Positions 1 through 11,161 of a DNA stretch of 64,000 bases are shown here, piece by piece; position 1 is the first letter of the stretch, and each line of letters begins with the position of its first letter. The position numbers and the translations under genes were made by a program. The stretch comes from Diogma glabrata (Eukaryota > Arthropoda > Insecta > Diptera > Cylindrotomidae): contig OY856186.1 in assembly GCA_963693315.1 (NCBI GenBank), forward strand, positions 298,846,452 through 298,910,451. The letters are read 5' to 3'. Below the pieces are notes generated by a model. That model ran no database searches, was not told the DNA's origin, and saw only the letters and a list, made by a program, of their open reading frames with translations.

Positions 1-1
1 T

Positions 2-3000
2 TTTAGACGTCTTGAACGCAACATTAGATATTGGAGGATGAGGAAATTATTTCGTAAAGCTTGTATTTCATCTATCCTTTCAGAAACAAAGGATCCTCGG
101 CCGCGATTGACAATTAGGATTTTGGACAAACATATTTCAGGATTATTGGATAGTGGAGCGTCAATCACAATACTCGGAAGGAATTCCTTGGATTTATTGG
201 AATCATCAGGTACAACTTACCGTAAGTACACTTCGTGTATTCGTACGGCAGATGGTACTGCAAATAAAATTTTGGGTTACATAGAAATTCCAATAACCGT
301 GAATGGCTCCACTAAACCAATGCGGTTTCATATTGTGCCTGGTTTACGAGAAGAGCTCTACCTGGGCATAGATTTCTGGGAGAAATTCGGTATTGTTCCT
401 TCTTTTGTTAGTGAACTGACTCGCACAGAGCTACAAACTTTTAATACACATAACCTCACCACTGATCAGCAACATGAACTGGATATGATCAAGGATTCTT
501 TCCCGTCATTTGAAGTGTCTGGACTCGGAAAGACTTCTTTGGTTGAACATGTCATCGATGTTGGTGATAATGCACCTGTTAAACAGAGGCACTATCCCAC
601 ATCGCCGGCTGTTCAACTAAAGGTTTATGCCGAACTCGACCGAATGCTTCAAATGGGCGTGATCGAAGAGAGTAACAGTTCTTGGTGCTCGCCAGTGGTT
701 TTGGTACAAAAAGAATCTGGTAAAAACAGATTATGTATTGATAGCCGTCGTGTCAATTCACTAACGAAAAAGGACGCTTACCCACTTCCCTTGATTGATG
801 GCTTACTAGGTCGTCTAAATAGCACAAAGTACATTTCAAGTATTGATCTCAAAGATGCTTTCTGGCAGATTCCTCTGGCAGAAGCATCTAGAGACAAGAC
901 AGCCTTCACAGTGCCTGGTCGTCCATTGTATCAATTCCGGGTTATGCCCTTTGGATTGTGCAATGCTCCCCAGACAATGTGTCGGCTAATGCACAAAGTG
1001 ATACCACATCAATATCACGAAAATGTCTTTGTTTATTTAGATGATCTATTGGTAGTCTCTTCCACGTTCCAGGAACATATGGAATTGCTGTCCAAAGTCT
1101 CTTCATTGTTAAGAGCGGCTGGGTTAACAATAAACCTCAAGAAAAGTAAATTTGTTCTGAGAGAGGTGAAATACTTGGGATTTTTGGTTGGTGAAGATGG
1201 TCTTCGAACAGACCCTGACAAGGTAAGAGCTGTTGCTGAGTATCCAGCTCCGTCAACAGTGAAACAAATACGTAGACTATTAGGAATGGCCGGTTGGTAC
1301 CAACGTTTCATACCAAATTATGCAAGCGTGGTATCACCGATTACGGATTTATTGAAGAAGAGTTCGGGGAAATTGAAATGGACATTAGAAGCGCAAGCTG
1401 CTTTCGAAAATTTAAAACGATTGCTGACTACAGCACCAGTATTAGTGAACCCTGACTATAATAAAGAGTTCTTTATTAGATGCGATGCGAGTCTGACAGG
1501 GATAGGTAGTGTGTTGTATCAGGTTGATACTGACGGACAAGAGTGTCCGATAGCCTTCATGTCGAAGAAACTTAACAAAGCTCAGAGAAATTACTCAGTT
1601 TCTGAGCTTGAATGTCTTGCGGCAATTCTGAGTGTGAAGAAATTCAGGGGCTATGTTGAAGGTCACCGATTCACAATTGTGACTGATCACTCAAGTCTGA
1701 AGTGGCTTATGTCACAGAAAGACTTGAGTGGTCGTCTGGCTAGGTGGAGCCTAAAACTCCAACATATGGATTTTACCATTGTCCACCAAAAAGGTACCCA
1801 AAATATAGTCCCTGATGCTCTATCTCGTCTTTATGACGATACACACGAGGAATTGACGGAAGCATTAACACATCACATTAACGACATTAAACTCGACAAT
1901 GAAGGTTATCGGCACAAGGAATATACGGATATGATAGCTAAAGTTCAATCATCTCCTAAGGACTTTCCATCAGTCAAAGTCGTGGATGATAAGCTATACA
2001 TACGTATTGAGCCAAGACCTGATGCAATACCTAACGATGTTCCTGTGTGGAAACTCTGGGTACCAAAACCGATGACTTCCAACATGATTCAGAAACATCA
2101 TGATGATAGTACTGCTGCTCATGGGGGTGTTAAAAAGACTTTAGAATTACTTCGACGTCTTTATTATTGGCCGGGCATGGCGTCACAGGTACACAACTAT
2201 GTTGTGTCCTGCGACACATGTAAACAAACAAAAGCCACGAATCAGATATTGCGTCCTCCGATGCAATATCAATTCGAAACAGCACGTCCATGGCAGAGAG
2301 TCTATATAGATTTTTTGGGACCGTACCCTCGTTCTACACTTGGGAATACGGTGTTATTGATAGTTCTGGATCATGCTACGAAGTTTGTACTACTGAAACC
2401 ACTTAGAAACGCAACTTCACCGAAGGTGAATGCTTTTCTAAGGAATGAAGTGTTTCTTACATATGGGGTACCAGAGTTTCTGCACAGTGACAATGGCAAA
2501 CAGTTCACTAGTAGGAACTTTCAAAGTCTTTTGTCAGATTTCGGCATTAAACACATTAGGACCGGTGTTTATAGTCCTCAAAGCAACGCGTTAGAGCGGG
2601 TCAATAGGTCAGTTCTAGCAGCAATTCGAGCGTTCATAAAAGGTCAACATACCAAGTGGGATTCACAGATTGGGGAAATCGCTTATGCACTGCGGGCTGC
2701 AGTACATTCAGCTACCAAGTACTCACCGTACTATCTATTATTTGGTCAACATCCGATCTCGGATGGAAATACTTACCATTTGTTGAGATCACTACACCAG
2801 CTTGGTGAAGATGCTGGTGAGGAATTAAAACGCTCTGATCATTTGACTCTGCTCAGGAACTGGGTTCAGGAAAATTTAAAAGCAGCTTTCAAAAAGTCGC
2901 AACATCAGTATAATCTGCGATCAAAAATACGGACTTTTCAACCACAACAACGGGTGTTTGTACGGCAACATCATTTGAGTGACGCTACCAAAAAGTTCTC

Positions 3001-3127
3001 GGCAAAATTGGCTCCAAAGTTCTTACCTGCAATGATTAAGACTAAGATTGGAAATGTACTCTATGAGTGCACAGATATGAGCGGTAAGAATCTTGGAGTC
3101 CATCATGCGAAGGACATCAGAGAATGA
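2..3127 (+). CDS. Ty3/gypsy retrotransposon pol polyprotein (5' partial)
   Basis: This is the pol of an LTR retrotransposon, which processes, reverse-transcribes and integrates the element. Counting from the ATG at 38, an aspartic protease motif DSGA lies at residues 38-41, a reverse transcriptase follows with catalytic YLDD at about 333-336, then RNase H (DAS, D483) with an FMSKKLN/TDHSSLKWL signature. An HHCC zinc finger at about 685-735 precedes an integrase core with D758, D818 and E853 (34 residues between the last two). Domain order protease-RT-RNaseH-integrase identifies Ty3/gypsy rather than copia or BEL. The frame is open leftward to base 2 without a stop, so the ATG at 38 is probably internal and gag (or a gag-pol fusion) lies outside the window. 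There are no stops or frameshifts over about 1,040 codons, so this is a young copy. No env-like frame follows. Confidence 0.93.
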   Translation, partial: FRRLERNIRYWRMRKLFRKACISSILSETKDPRPRLTIRILDKHISGLLDSGASITILGRNSLDLLESSGTTYRKYTSCIRTADGTANKILGYIEIPITVNGSTKPMRFHIVPGLREELYLGIDFWEKFGIVPSFVSELTRTELQTFNTHNLTTDQQHELDMIKDSFPSFEVSGLGKTSLVEHVIDVGDNAPVKQRHYPTSPAVQLKVYAELDRMLQMGVIEESNSSWCSPVVLVQKESGKNRLCIDSRRVNSLTKKDAYPLPLIDGLLGRLNSTKYISSIDLKDAFWQIPLAEASRDKTAFTVPGRPLYQFRVMPFGLCNAPQTMCRLMHKVIPHQYHENVFVYLDDLLVVSSTFQEHMELLSKVSSLLRAAGLTINLKKSKFVLREVKYLGFLVGEDGLRTDPDKVRAVAEYPAPSTVKQIRRLLGMAGWYQRFIPNYASVVSPITDLLKKSSGKLKWTLEAQAAFENLKRLLTTAPVLVNPDYNKEFFIRCDASLTGIGSVLYQVDTDGQECPIAFMSKKLNKAQRNYSVSELECLAAILSVKKFRGYVEGHRFTIVTDHSSLKWLMSQKDLSGRLARWSLKLQHMDFTIVHQKGTQNIVPDALSRLYDDTHEELTEALTHHINDIKLDNEGYRHKEYTDMIAKVQSSPKDFPSVKVVDDKLYIRIEPRPDAIPNDVPVWKLWVPKPMTSNMIQKHHDDSTAAHGGVKKTLELLRRLYYWPGMASQVHNYVVSCDTCKQTKATNQILRPPMQYQFETARPWQRVYIDFLGPYPRSTLGNTVLLIVLDHATKFVLLKPLRNATSPKVNAFLRNEVFLTYGVPEFLHSDNGKQFTSRNFQSLLSDFGIKHIRTGVYSPQSNALERVNRSVLAAIRAFIKGQHTKWDSQIGEIAYALRAAVHSATKYSPYYLLFGQHPISDGNTYHLLRSLHQLGEDAGEELKRSDHLTLLRNWVQENLKAAFKKSQHQYNLRSKIRTFQPQQRVFVRQHHLSDATKKFSAKLAPKFLPAMIKTKIGNVLYECTDMSGKNLGVHHAKDIRE

Positions 3128-3386
3128 TGTCTTTTCGTTAGGTAGGGTCGTTCCTCTGGCTGGTTGTCTTCGCTGGGGTTCACACCTCCCGTGTCATACT
3201 TACTGGTTGTATCGGGGTGTCCATGGTGCTGACGTTCGGATGGATGGTCGGTCTCAGTACTCAGTGAGGTTCTTAAGGACTTCATGAGTGTTGGAACCGG
3301 TCATCTGCCTTGACGCCGGTGACTGTGGGTATCTCGATCCCAGATACGGTTTAATAGGTGGAAGTAGTTCGGTGGTTTTCTGTCAT

Positions 3387-3397
3387 GGAGGGGATGG
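3387..3397 (+). other. Candidate polypurine tract / start of 3' LTR
   Basis: GGAGGGGATGG lies 260 bases after the pol stop, in a GC-richer leader-like stretch, and is the best purine run downstream of pol. In Ty3 elements such a tract primes plus-strand synthesis and abuts the 3' LTR, which would begin at a TG close to 3395. The LTR end is not visible because the matching 5' LTR is outside the window. Confidence 0.3.
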
Positions 3398-3409
3398 CGA
3401 CGTTTTTGT

Positions 3410-4480
3410 GATTTCAAGAGTAAAAATCTTGGTTTTTTTACCTTGAATTCATGGTGTAACGTTCGCAATATTCGCAAAACAATAATAAAACCAAATTCAT
3501 CTTCGTTTTCTAATTCAATAAAAATGTATTTCATTAGTTTCCGTTCATTTTTACATTAATAATAATTTTAAAATTTTCTAATACTTAACTGCTAGTTAAA
3601 TTTCGAATATACTATAAAAAGCAAACGAACGTACTCAATTTTATTTCCAATTCTAACGAACAGATGTCGTTACTAAATCTTTGCTGAATTTTTAGTATTA
3701 CACGATTTGTTTTGACATCATAAGATGTAAAAAGGAAAAATCACATTTTTGCGAATTTGCATTTGGTCATTCCGATTTTGTTATTAAAAGATAAAACAAT
3801 TCAGCTTTGTGTCAATAACGACACAAATATTTTTGTACTAAAAAGAATAAATTGCTTTATATATTATTATTTTCAATTTTTGTGTGTCAAATTCGAGTGA
3901 TAAAAAGTTATACTATTGTTTTATATATAATATTGTTTTATTTAAAGCTTTGCAAATGAAAAAATGGTGGAAATAATTTGAAGATTTTTTGTCAATTTAT
4001 GTTTCTTTAAAATTGATATATAAATTTGATTGATTGCTTTGGATACCTTGAAATGCATATTGAAATTTTTATAGATTCAAAATTCATAAAAATTAGCTAA
4101 ATACAATAACGTACCCAAATAAAAATTTATTGAATAAGTAATAAACACATTCAACACAGTGATGAAAGATAATGTTCATTCCAAAAAAAATATACAGGAA
4201 GTGAATTAAAAGCTATATTCCCAAATGGATTTTTTTTGGCTGGTGATCAATTTTCGTATAACAAATCAGATGCTGCTGAGTTTTTGGAAATTAAACATTG
4301 GAAATTAGACTTTGGAAAAACAACGCTGGAAGTGAATCACCAATCAACAGTTATAATTTAAGGTATTTGCATTAACTTATTTTTATTGTATTAAATTGTG
4401 ATTTATAATGTCAAAATAATTTATTCAGCTATAAGAGATTCCCAAATTTAGGGTTCGTTGGGGGCAAATTGTATCCCGGG
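3410..4480. other. AT-rich stretch without a gene
   Basis: The first few hundred bases may be 3' LTR of the upstream Ty3 element, but no second copy is present to define it. The rest is AT-rich with stops in all frames. I see no coding or structural signal. Confidence 0.5.
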
Positions 4481-4488
4481 TATATTCT

Positions 4489-5148
4489 TTAACTATATAT
4501 ATTGTTACAAAGGTCCATCGTAATATGCTTCCGTTCAACTCGGCTGTTCACGCGGTTGTATAGTTTGACCTTCTCTTTTAAGAGAAGGTTTAAAGGGATT
4601 GTGCCCGCAATGACCTGAGTCACGGTTGTAGAAATGGATCTATAACCTCGGATCATGCGGAGCAACATATTTCTCTGCGCTCCAAGTAACTGTTTATTAT
4701 GCTTAACATTGGTCCGCCCATACCAACCAGCTGAGCAGTTCGACATGATAGATTCCACCACAATCTTATAAATAAGATGCAGTGTATTTCTATCGAGACC
4801 CCACCATTTATGAGATAACCTTGTGAAGCTGTGGAAGACGGACTTGGATTTCTCGCATATTCGTGTAACATGACTTGAAACCCCCATCCTCTCATCCAAG
4901 TCAACACCAAGGTATCTAGTTGAGCTGACCATTCTGATTGTATTTCCATTAACCTTAATGGTAGGTGGTCTAGCTTGCCCTTTAACTGTAGCATAACAGT
5001 TTTTTTGCTCAGACAAACTTATTTTGTTCCTTCTGCACCAGTTGGTCATATGGTTTAATGCTTCTTGACCTTTTGCTTGCAATTGTTTTCTAGAATTACA
5101 TATGCAAGGTTGTACAGCTGGCTTTGAAAAAACCTGGGGATTAAGCCT
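4489..5148 (-). pseudogene. 5'-truncated LINE, C-terminal reverse transcriptase (R1/jockey-like)
   Basis: The frame reads without a stop from about 5148 down to the TAA at 4489. It matches the segment after the RT catalytic core of R1/LOA/jockey-type LINE ORF2 proteins: the NWCRRNKISLS block, the YLGVDLDERM thumb block, and the LLGAQRNMLLRMIRGYRSIS block. The catalytic core, the endonuclease and the 5' end are missing, as expected from 5' truncation during target-primed integration. There is no ATG at the upstream edge (the first possible codon at 5082 is TTG), so it is a dead fragment. Clade assignment rests on motif resemblance only. Confidence 0.8.
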
Positions 5149-5199
5149 CTAAAATAATACTTTGGTTAGATAAAAGTATAATAAAACCTATACTGTCAT

Positions 5200-5640
5200 A
5201 CAGCGTTTTGGTCTGGTGGCCAAAAAAAACAAATATCTGCTCAGACAGTGCCTATAAAAATAAAAATATTGGGCGGCGCCTGTGCCATAAATGCATTTAA
5301 AAAAACACAACAACAGCTGCAATGTAGATTCTTCTCCTACTTCCTCTATTGCAGTTATACATCAGATCTGCAGCAGCAACTAGCTCTCACAGTCTGCTGT
5401 TCGTCGAAACACTCAAACCTGATAACCTGACCGGTTAACAATCTTCACGGAACTGCAGAACAAAGTGGCGACCGACCACATTTCGGACTGTATGCCAAGT
5501 ATCACTGATCTAGTTAGACAGTTTATTGCCAAAATAGCGGCCAGAGAAGGTAACGAGAGCTACTTACTAGCACTCCTTTTTGAGCCATTTTTTGAACGAT
5601 ACAATTTAAATAAAAAAAAACTAGAATAAAAAAATTTAAA
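5200..5640 (+). repeat. Possible LTR end with primer-binding-site-like motif
   Basis: A GC-richer island carries a TATA-like CCTATAAAAATA near 5250, then TGGCGACCG at 5466-5474, which resembles the tRNA primer-binding site of mdg1/412-type Ty3 elements. An ATG at 5492 opens a short frame (about 43 codons, beginning MPSITDLVRQ) before a stop in A-rich sequence. Together these look like the end of a 5' LTR plus leader and a truncated gag start. No matching LTR is found in the window, so it could instead be 5' untranslated sequence of the downstream host gene. Confidence 0.3.
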
Positions 5641-6230
5641 TATTTGGCTTACTTATAAAAAATAATAGAAGTATTAATTTTCCACAAAATTAGTAAACCG
5701 ACATCAAACAAAAATTCTGAACAAACAAAAAATATTAAATAAATATAAAAAGTTTTTGAATCACTATAATTAACTATTCAAAGCGGCCGCTTGTTTTTTG
5801 TGAATTTTCTCATTAACCTTCACAAAAAAATTTCTTTCGCACATAATTTTAGATGAAATAAGATAAAATACAGCACTTTATTATTACGAAAGTCATATTA
5901 TCTCATAAAAAGGTAAATAGAACCAGTCATTTTATAAAATGTTAAACTACTTTTTCACTCTCCATTTTTTTATTTTTTGTTTATTATTCTTATCAATAAA
6001 TAAATTTCGTTTCGCTTCGTTTTTTATTATTCGTCAAACATAAAGCTAACATTTGTGTACACATATGTGCTAAGGCGATTTACGACATGTGCACGGTATG
6101 GTACACATCAATTTGCATAACATATATCATGCACAATTTTGTGCACGGAAACTTTGTAGCAAGCACATCAATTTTTTAAGAATTTAAAAAAGGTTTCTAG
6201 GCAAGTTCATAGTCTCCCCTCTTTAAACAA
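5641..6230. other. AT-rich stretch without a gene
   Basis: Low-GC sequence with short GTGCAC/TGTACAC-rich words near 6050-6160. No frame or repeat structure I can support. Confidence 0.5.
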
Positions 6231-6236
6231 CCGATC

Positions 6237-6461
6237 TTGAGAGAGTTTCTGAAGACATGCTGCATGACAAGAAACAGTCCGATAAATCACCACCCTAACA
6301 AACTAGGTATTGCAACCTCTGAAAGATTCTGCAACTCGGTAGCTGAGTCCATGCAACACATTATCTGCAACTGGTCTGACCTTACATGGCGCAGATACAT
6401 GAACCTTGGTGAAAGGAGAGTAGCACTTCCTCCCGATTTCGCTTGCGAAGTTTTTTACTAA
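6237..6461 (+). pseudogene. LINE ORF2 C-terminal remnant (Cys/His knuckle region)
   Basis: A 74-codon open stretch with no ATG start (it opens at TTG) contains the pattern FCNSVAESMQHIICNW followed by L, R and LGER. This resembles the C-terminal tail of jockey/I-type LINE ORF2 proteins, where a C-x2-C-E-x-H-x2-C-x-C knuckle is followed by R-x3-LG. Several Cys positions are lost, so it is a decayed remnant. It may belong to the same family as the fragment at 4489-5148, though the strand is opposite. Confidence 0.4.
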
Positions 6462-6894
6462 TTAATTATGTTCATTTTTGTAATTTATTACAAAACGCTA
6501 AATTTTTAACCATACGATGGGCTACAAACTTATTATAATCGGTAGTGATAATACCTTTAATTCTTTCAATTTTCTTCTTATCAATTTTGTCTGAATCTAT
6601 TTCCAAAAGAAAATATGAATAACAAAAAAAACGAATGTCTACCTAGTGCTCACGCTCACAATAAAAAGTGAAAATTTTCATGCGCATTTCATTTTTTGAA
6701 AAACAAAATTTAATGTTACTATTTCTTATTCATGAACTTGATATAGAAGAAAAATTTTGGTTTAGTAGTTATTCAATCGTAGTAGAAAAAAGAATTCTGT
6801 TGGCTTGACAAATTGGGTGAAAAACAAAAATAAAAATCGAATTCAAATTTAATTTTATAAATTATAAGTGAGCTGTCAATTTTAGAATTTAGTT
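6462..6894. other. Upstream region of host exon 1
   Basis: AT-rich sequence immediately 5' of the candidate first coding exon. It must hold either 5' UTR and promoter or the end of an upstream intron; a TTTTAG at 6880-6885 would serve as an acceptor. I see no convincing TATA box or initiator. Confidence 0.35.
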
Positions 6895-7182
6895 ATGCTA
6901 AATCCAACTTCACCATTACGATTATTAGTGAACAATAGTAAAAAATATTTTGGATGCACTGGAAGTTCATCGAGTACAACAATCACATCGATTTTAGGAA
7001 GAGATGAAAGTGAAGGTCGTAAAACTTTTTGTAACATAGGAGTAGGTGGTTTTAGTGCTAGTGGTAATAATGGTTCAAGTCAGAATGAAAGTCCGATTAA
7101 AAAAAAGAATCTTCTTGTCGTAACGACAAGTCCTATGTCAAATGGATATGTTTATGATTTTCACAGTTCGGCTAATGTTAAG
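6895..7182 (+). CDS. Host gene, first coding exon (unrecognised Ser/Thr-rich protein)
   Basis: ATG at 6895 has a G at -3 and an in-frame TAG at 6883-6885, so this is the first possible Met in this reading. The 96 codons end exactly at AAG|GTAAGA, a strong donor, in phase 0; reading through hits a stop 54 bases later. The peptide is rich in Ser, Thr, Gly and Asn, with a CTGSSSSTT run near residues 21-29 and SPIKKK at 66-71, a proline-directed kinase site overlapping a small basic patch. No membrane segment or signal peptide is visible. Composition is clearly less AT-rich than the flanks. It looks like the disordered N-terminus of a larger regulatory or cytoskeletal protein, but I do not recognise the family. 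The likely next exon is at 53238-53356. Confidence 0.6.
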
Positions 7183-7189
7183 GTAAGAA

Positions 7190-7970
7190 TTTTATTTTTT
7201 AACGCTATGATTAACATGAGGGTAATAATTTTTTAAATAAAAATCTTATTTTTATTTGTTTACAAAACAAATTTAAAACTATTTTACAATTTGAAGTCTT
7301 CGTTATCGACTTATGGCATTCTATTTAATGTTTGTCGAGTTATTTATTTGTTGTTTGAATTTATCTGATTCACTAAATTTAGTTTTGTATGTGAGTATTC
7401 AAAAAATTGGTTATATTTTAATTATTTTCAATTAAAATTATTTTAGCATTTGCTGGTCATTGATTTTTAGTTATAAATTTAAAAAAATCATTTTAAGAAT
7501 TGATAGTCAATTGAGCCAAACATCATGTGTTTGTTTACTCTTGAATGCGATCAGTTGCAACTAACAATGAATGTAAAGAAATTTGCATCGATCGTAACCG
7601 TAACCATGACCATGTAAATTTAATGGATTTTCATTTAAAATTTCTTTTTTTGAGTTTGTTTGCAAGAAAAGTTTATTTTTCACGTATTCTATCTACATTA
7701 CAAATTAATTTCAAGTTCATGTTACACGATCATCAACCCATGTTGGTTGCTATAATGTAACCCAAATTTGTTTAGTTTTTAACTTAGAAAGAGATAATAA
7801 CGGTTGTTTAATGTTTTATATATAAATTAATTTATTCGTCTACGCTCCTAGTAGAGAATTTGATGAAACAAACAATCACTAAAGATTATGAAATATGTTA
7901 GTTTTGTGTAATTAAATTTATATTCAACTTTTTTGTTATTCTCGATGGACAAATAGAATAAAATCAAATA
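7190..7970. other. Intronic AT-rich sequence
   Basis: No repeat or gene recognised. A 71-codon open stretch at 7545-7760 begins at ATG but has ordinary AT-rich composition and no motif. Confidence 0.4.
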
Positions 7971-7974
7971 TTTA

Positions 7975-10900
7975 AACTTTTTCTTAATTCTATAATAATA
8001 TTCCAAAACTTGTCAAAAATTGAAACTTTTTCCAAAATTCTAAAAATATATATACAAAATTCACAAATTCAAAAATTCTATTTTTTTTTCAAAATTCTAA
8101 AAATATTAAAATTATAACAAAATCAAAAATTAAAACTTTTTCAAAAATTCTAAACATCATTTTTTTGACACAATTGACACACGTTACAATATTATTTTGA
8201 CAAACTTAATAATGCAATAAAATTTTTAATAATAATAATTTCATTACATTACATTTCATACAAATAACTAATTTTCTTTATTCTAACAAAATAAATGAAA
8301 ATCATTCTTTTAACACACTTGACATTATTTTTTTGACAAACTTATAATGCAACAATTCTCAACAATAATAACAAAATTTCATGTCATACAAATAATTAAT
8401 TTTTTTAACTACTAACCTGAGAAATCGTCATTATTTATTCGAATACCCCAACGAGAAGTAATTTTTCTCAACCGAGGTCAATAATAATAACAAAAAATTG
8501 CCTAGGTTAATAATGACAAATTTTCTTTTATTTTTAATTGAAATGAACAAAAAAACACAAACAAATAATAATTGCATTCCTTTGTTTCGTTTTATTTGTA
8601 TGAAACTAAACTTCCAGGCTACTTGATATTTTAAGATATTTAAAAAACGAAATGGAAAATTACCAATATCAAAATCTAATCAAAGCAAATATGATAATTA
8701 GTGTTAGTAGTTAAAAAAATTCTATATATATTCCTCGGTTGAGAAGACTAATATTTAAAAGTTCTCGGTCAATAATAGCTTACTTCTCAACCTTGTTATA
8801 TAATGTACTATTATTTTTTTCCAAAAAATTGGGTAAAATAATAAATAAAAATCTTTCTTTTGACACACTCAACAACATTTTTTTGACAAACTTATAATGC
8901 AATAATCTAGTTTTTGGTCTCACACACAAATCCAGAGTTGGTTTGTTTTAAACACTTTTGTTTCAAACAATGTTTAAAACAGTGTATAAAACAAATTGTT
9001 TAAAAAAAAAACAATGTTTTAAACAAAAATTGTTTTTTTTTAAATATTGCAATGCTGCTTATTTGCTATTCAATAGAACTGTTGTAAACTGTCGTGTTTT
9101 ACCGTTTTTAATACATTTGACCACCTTAAGGCACCTTTTAGCATCTTAAACGTCACTAAAATTTTTTAAAGCTTTCCTAAGGTTTTTTTGTTAATAAAAT
9201 GCGTTCTAGGGTGTTGATGAACGCAAATCTTTGTTTTTTGTTTTTTTATATATTTTTTTAAAGAAGGAATAACTAAACAATAAATTCTATCACTTATAAA
9301 ATATGACATTAAACCCAATAGTGAGTGCATGATAGGATTTTTTTTAAAAATTTGCAGTAACAAAATTAAAAGGGTGTTGCCAATAATCTAGCTAGTGGTA
9401 TAATCCTTGATCATGTCACGCACTGTCTTCCTCAATTATTAAACACCACACATAGATTTACATGAAGGCTAGATTCTTCGAGCAAGCAATAACGTGCCAT
9501 CATCAAGGAATACTTCATACATAAAGTTTGGGGTTGACTAGGTAGGGATATCTCTACTAGTCAAACTATTAGTACAAAAGTGCTGGAGGATCTGTTATTC
9601 GATTCCCGACAGAAGTTCGATGAGGGAGCAAGTGAAGTTTGTTTAATTGCTAAATAAGAAAGTGGTAAATATGTGCTATTCCTGTGGATCAAAAGGAACA
9701 TCCTAATTTTGAAAAGAAAATTAAAGATTCGGTGCGAGAGTTGTTCAATTCGATTATTTATTTCATATCATTATATTAATGAATTAACATTTTTTAAAAG
9801 ATACTTAACATAGACTTGATAAAATAGGCTGAGGAACTTTATCAAATTTTAAAACCAGTCGCAAATATATATTTTAAATTTAAATAAAATTATATTGCTT
9901 TCAAATTTAAAATCTTGTTGTTTTCAATAGATTTTTTGTTAAAGTTATATTCAATAATGTTACACCTTACCTGCCAATATTCTTATAAGAATGATATCAA
10001 TAGCGTAATTTGTAATTTGCAATCGCCAGAAACTCAATTTCTTTATTTAATCAAATTGTTTTTCTGTTTTCCATAGTCTTTTCAAGTTGAGCTAGGAGAA
10101 AAAAATCGGAATTACGTTGGTCGCAGAGTGCTTATCATAATTCAAATTTCTGAGGTTAGCCAATTAAAACAACCATGCGATTAGATTGAGGGATAAACTA
10201 CTCTTAGGCATCTTGGGACAACTATTTGAGTGGCTACTGAGAATATCCAAGAAATCTAGAGAATCTTAAACGTGATCCATAAGAATCGCCACAAAATCTT
10301 GATAATCTTTCCGAATATTGAGAATTTTCAAAGAATCTTGAAAATATTTGGACGTACAGACTATCTTCAAGTGATCTAAAGAATGATGGGAATCTTGAAA
10401 ATCTTTAGAGAACCTTTATTAATCTGACAATATTTAGGACACTTATTTTCTTTCGAGTTTAGTCACTTCAATTACATATTTTCATTTAGAACCGAAAAAA
10501 CGAATATCCGTAGTATAAAACATATTTAAAACAAAAAAAAACACAAAAAAACTGTTTTAAACAATAAAAAACGCGTTTTAAACAAAAAAAACAGTTTTTT
10601 TTTTAAAAAACAGTGTTTTAACCAACGACACATCCCAACCATCAAGATTTCTTTAAATTCAATGTTTCTATTCTCAATCACTTAAAATGAACGTTTTTTA
10701 AGCAAAAAATATGCAAATTTCCTTGTTTTGACACACTTGGCGATTTTTTGACACACTTCCGGTACAGTTATCGAACACATCGTCTTTTCGGCTCTTTCTA
10801 TTGAGTAAACCTATTTTTAGAAAAAAATTTTTGAAATCCGTCCAGCCGTTTTCTAGATTTCGTCGGTTGTGACGGCTGCCAGCCGGCTGGCCGCCGGTAG

Positions 10901-11040
10901 ACAGATATACATTATTTTTTGCTATTTTAGAATCAGTAGGTCCTAAAACGTCGAGAAATGCCAAAAAAGTGGGGGTAAGAATTTGGCTCATGAATTCAAT
11001 ATGCTTTGGTTTTTTCAAAACCGAAGTAATATATTCCATC
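7975..11040 (-). repeat. Repeat family A, copy 1 (two minisatellites plus terminal module)
   Basis: Three modules recur together at four places in the window. Module 1 (about 7980-8150) is a degenerate roughly 55-bp tandem repeat built on AAAATTCTAAAAATATT. Module 2 (8150-8350, 8400-8925 in broken form) is built on TTGACACACTTGACAAC and TTTGACAAACTTATAATGC. Module 3 (10636-11040) carries a GC-rich inverted stretch near 10870, AAAACGTCGAGAAATGCC at 10936 and a terminal ACCGAAGTAATA near 11025. This copy is split by an insertion at 8934-10627. No transposase is visible, so the family is non-autonomous or satellite-like. Confidence 0.65.
8934..10627. mobile_element. Insertion with 8-bp target duplication, hAT-like
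   Basis: Comparison with family A copies near 22165 and 30890 shows that sequence from AGAGTTGG at 8934 to CCAACG at 10627 interrupts them. Flanks ACAAATCC (8926-8933) and ACACATCC (10628-10635) match 7 of 8, as expected for an aged 8-bp duplication. Both ends carry GTTGGTT followed by clusters of the palindrome GTTTAAAC (8940-9030 and 10510-10615). An 8-bp duplication with short inverted ends and subterminal palindromes suits hAT. The 1.5-kb interior has no recognisable transposase. Confidence 0.5.
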
Positions 11041-11161
11041 CGCTGGAATATTGATCCGATTAAAATACAGAATTATTTAGTTGGTTTGAGGAATGTGTGG
11101 ATTATTTAAATTCTCGAAGGAATGTGTGGATTGTTTAGATTTCCTCCTAGCATTTTGTTTA

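Noticed and set aside
6895..7236. Exon 1 as a complete single-exon 113-codon gene
   Set aside because: The last 17 codons after the GTAAGA donor become hydrophobic AT-rich noise, and the phase-matched second exon makes splicing the better reading.
9590..9640. tRNA-like TTATTCGATTCCCGAC near 9600
   Set aside because: Resembles a T-arm, but no acceptor, D-arm or anticodon stem can be paired around it.
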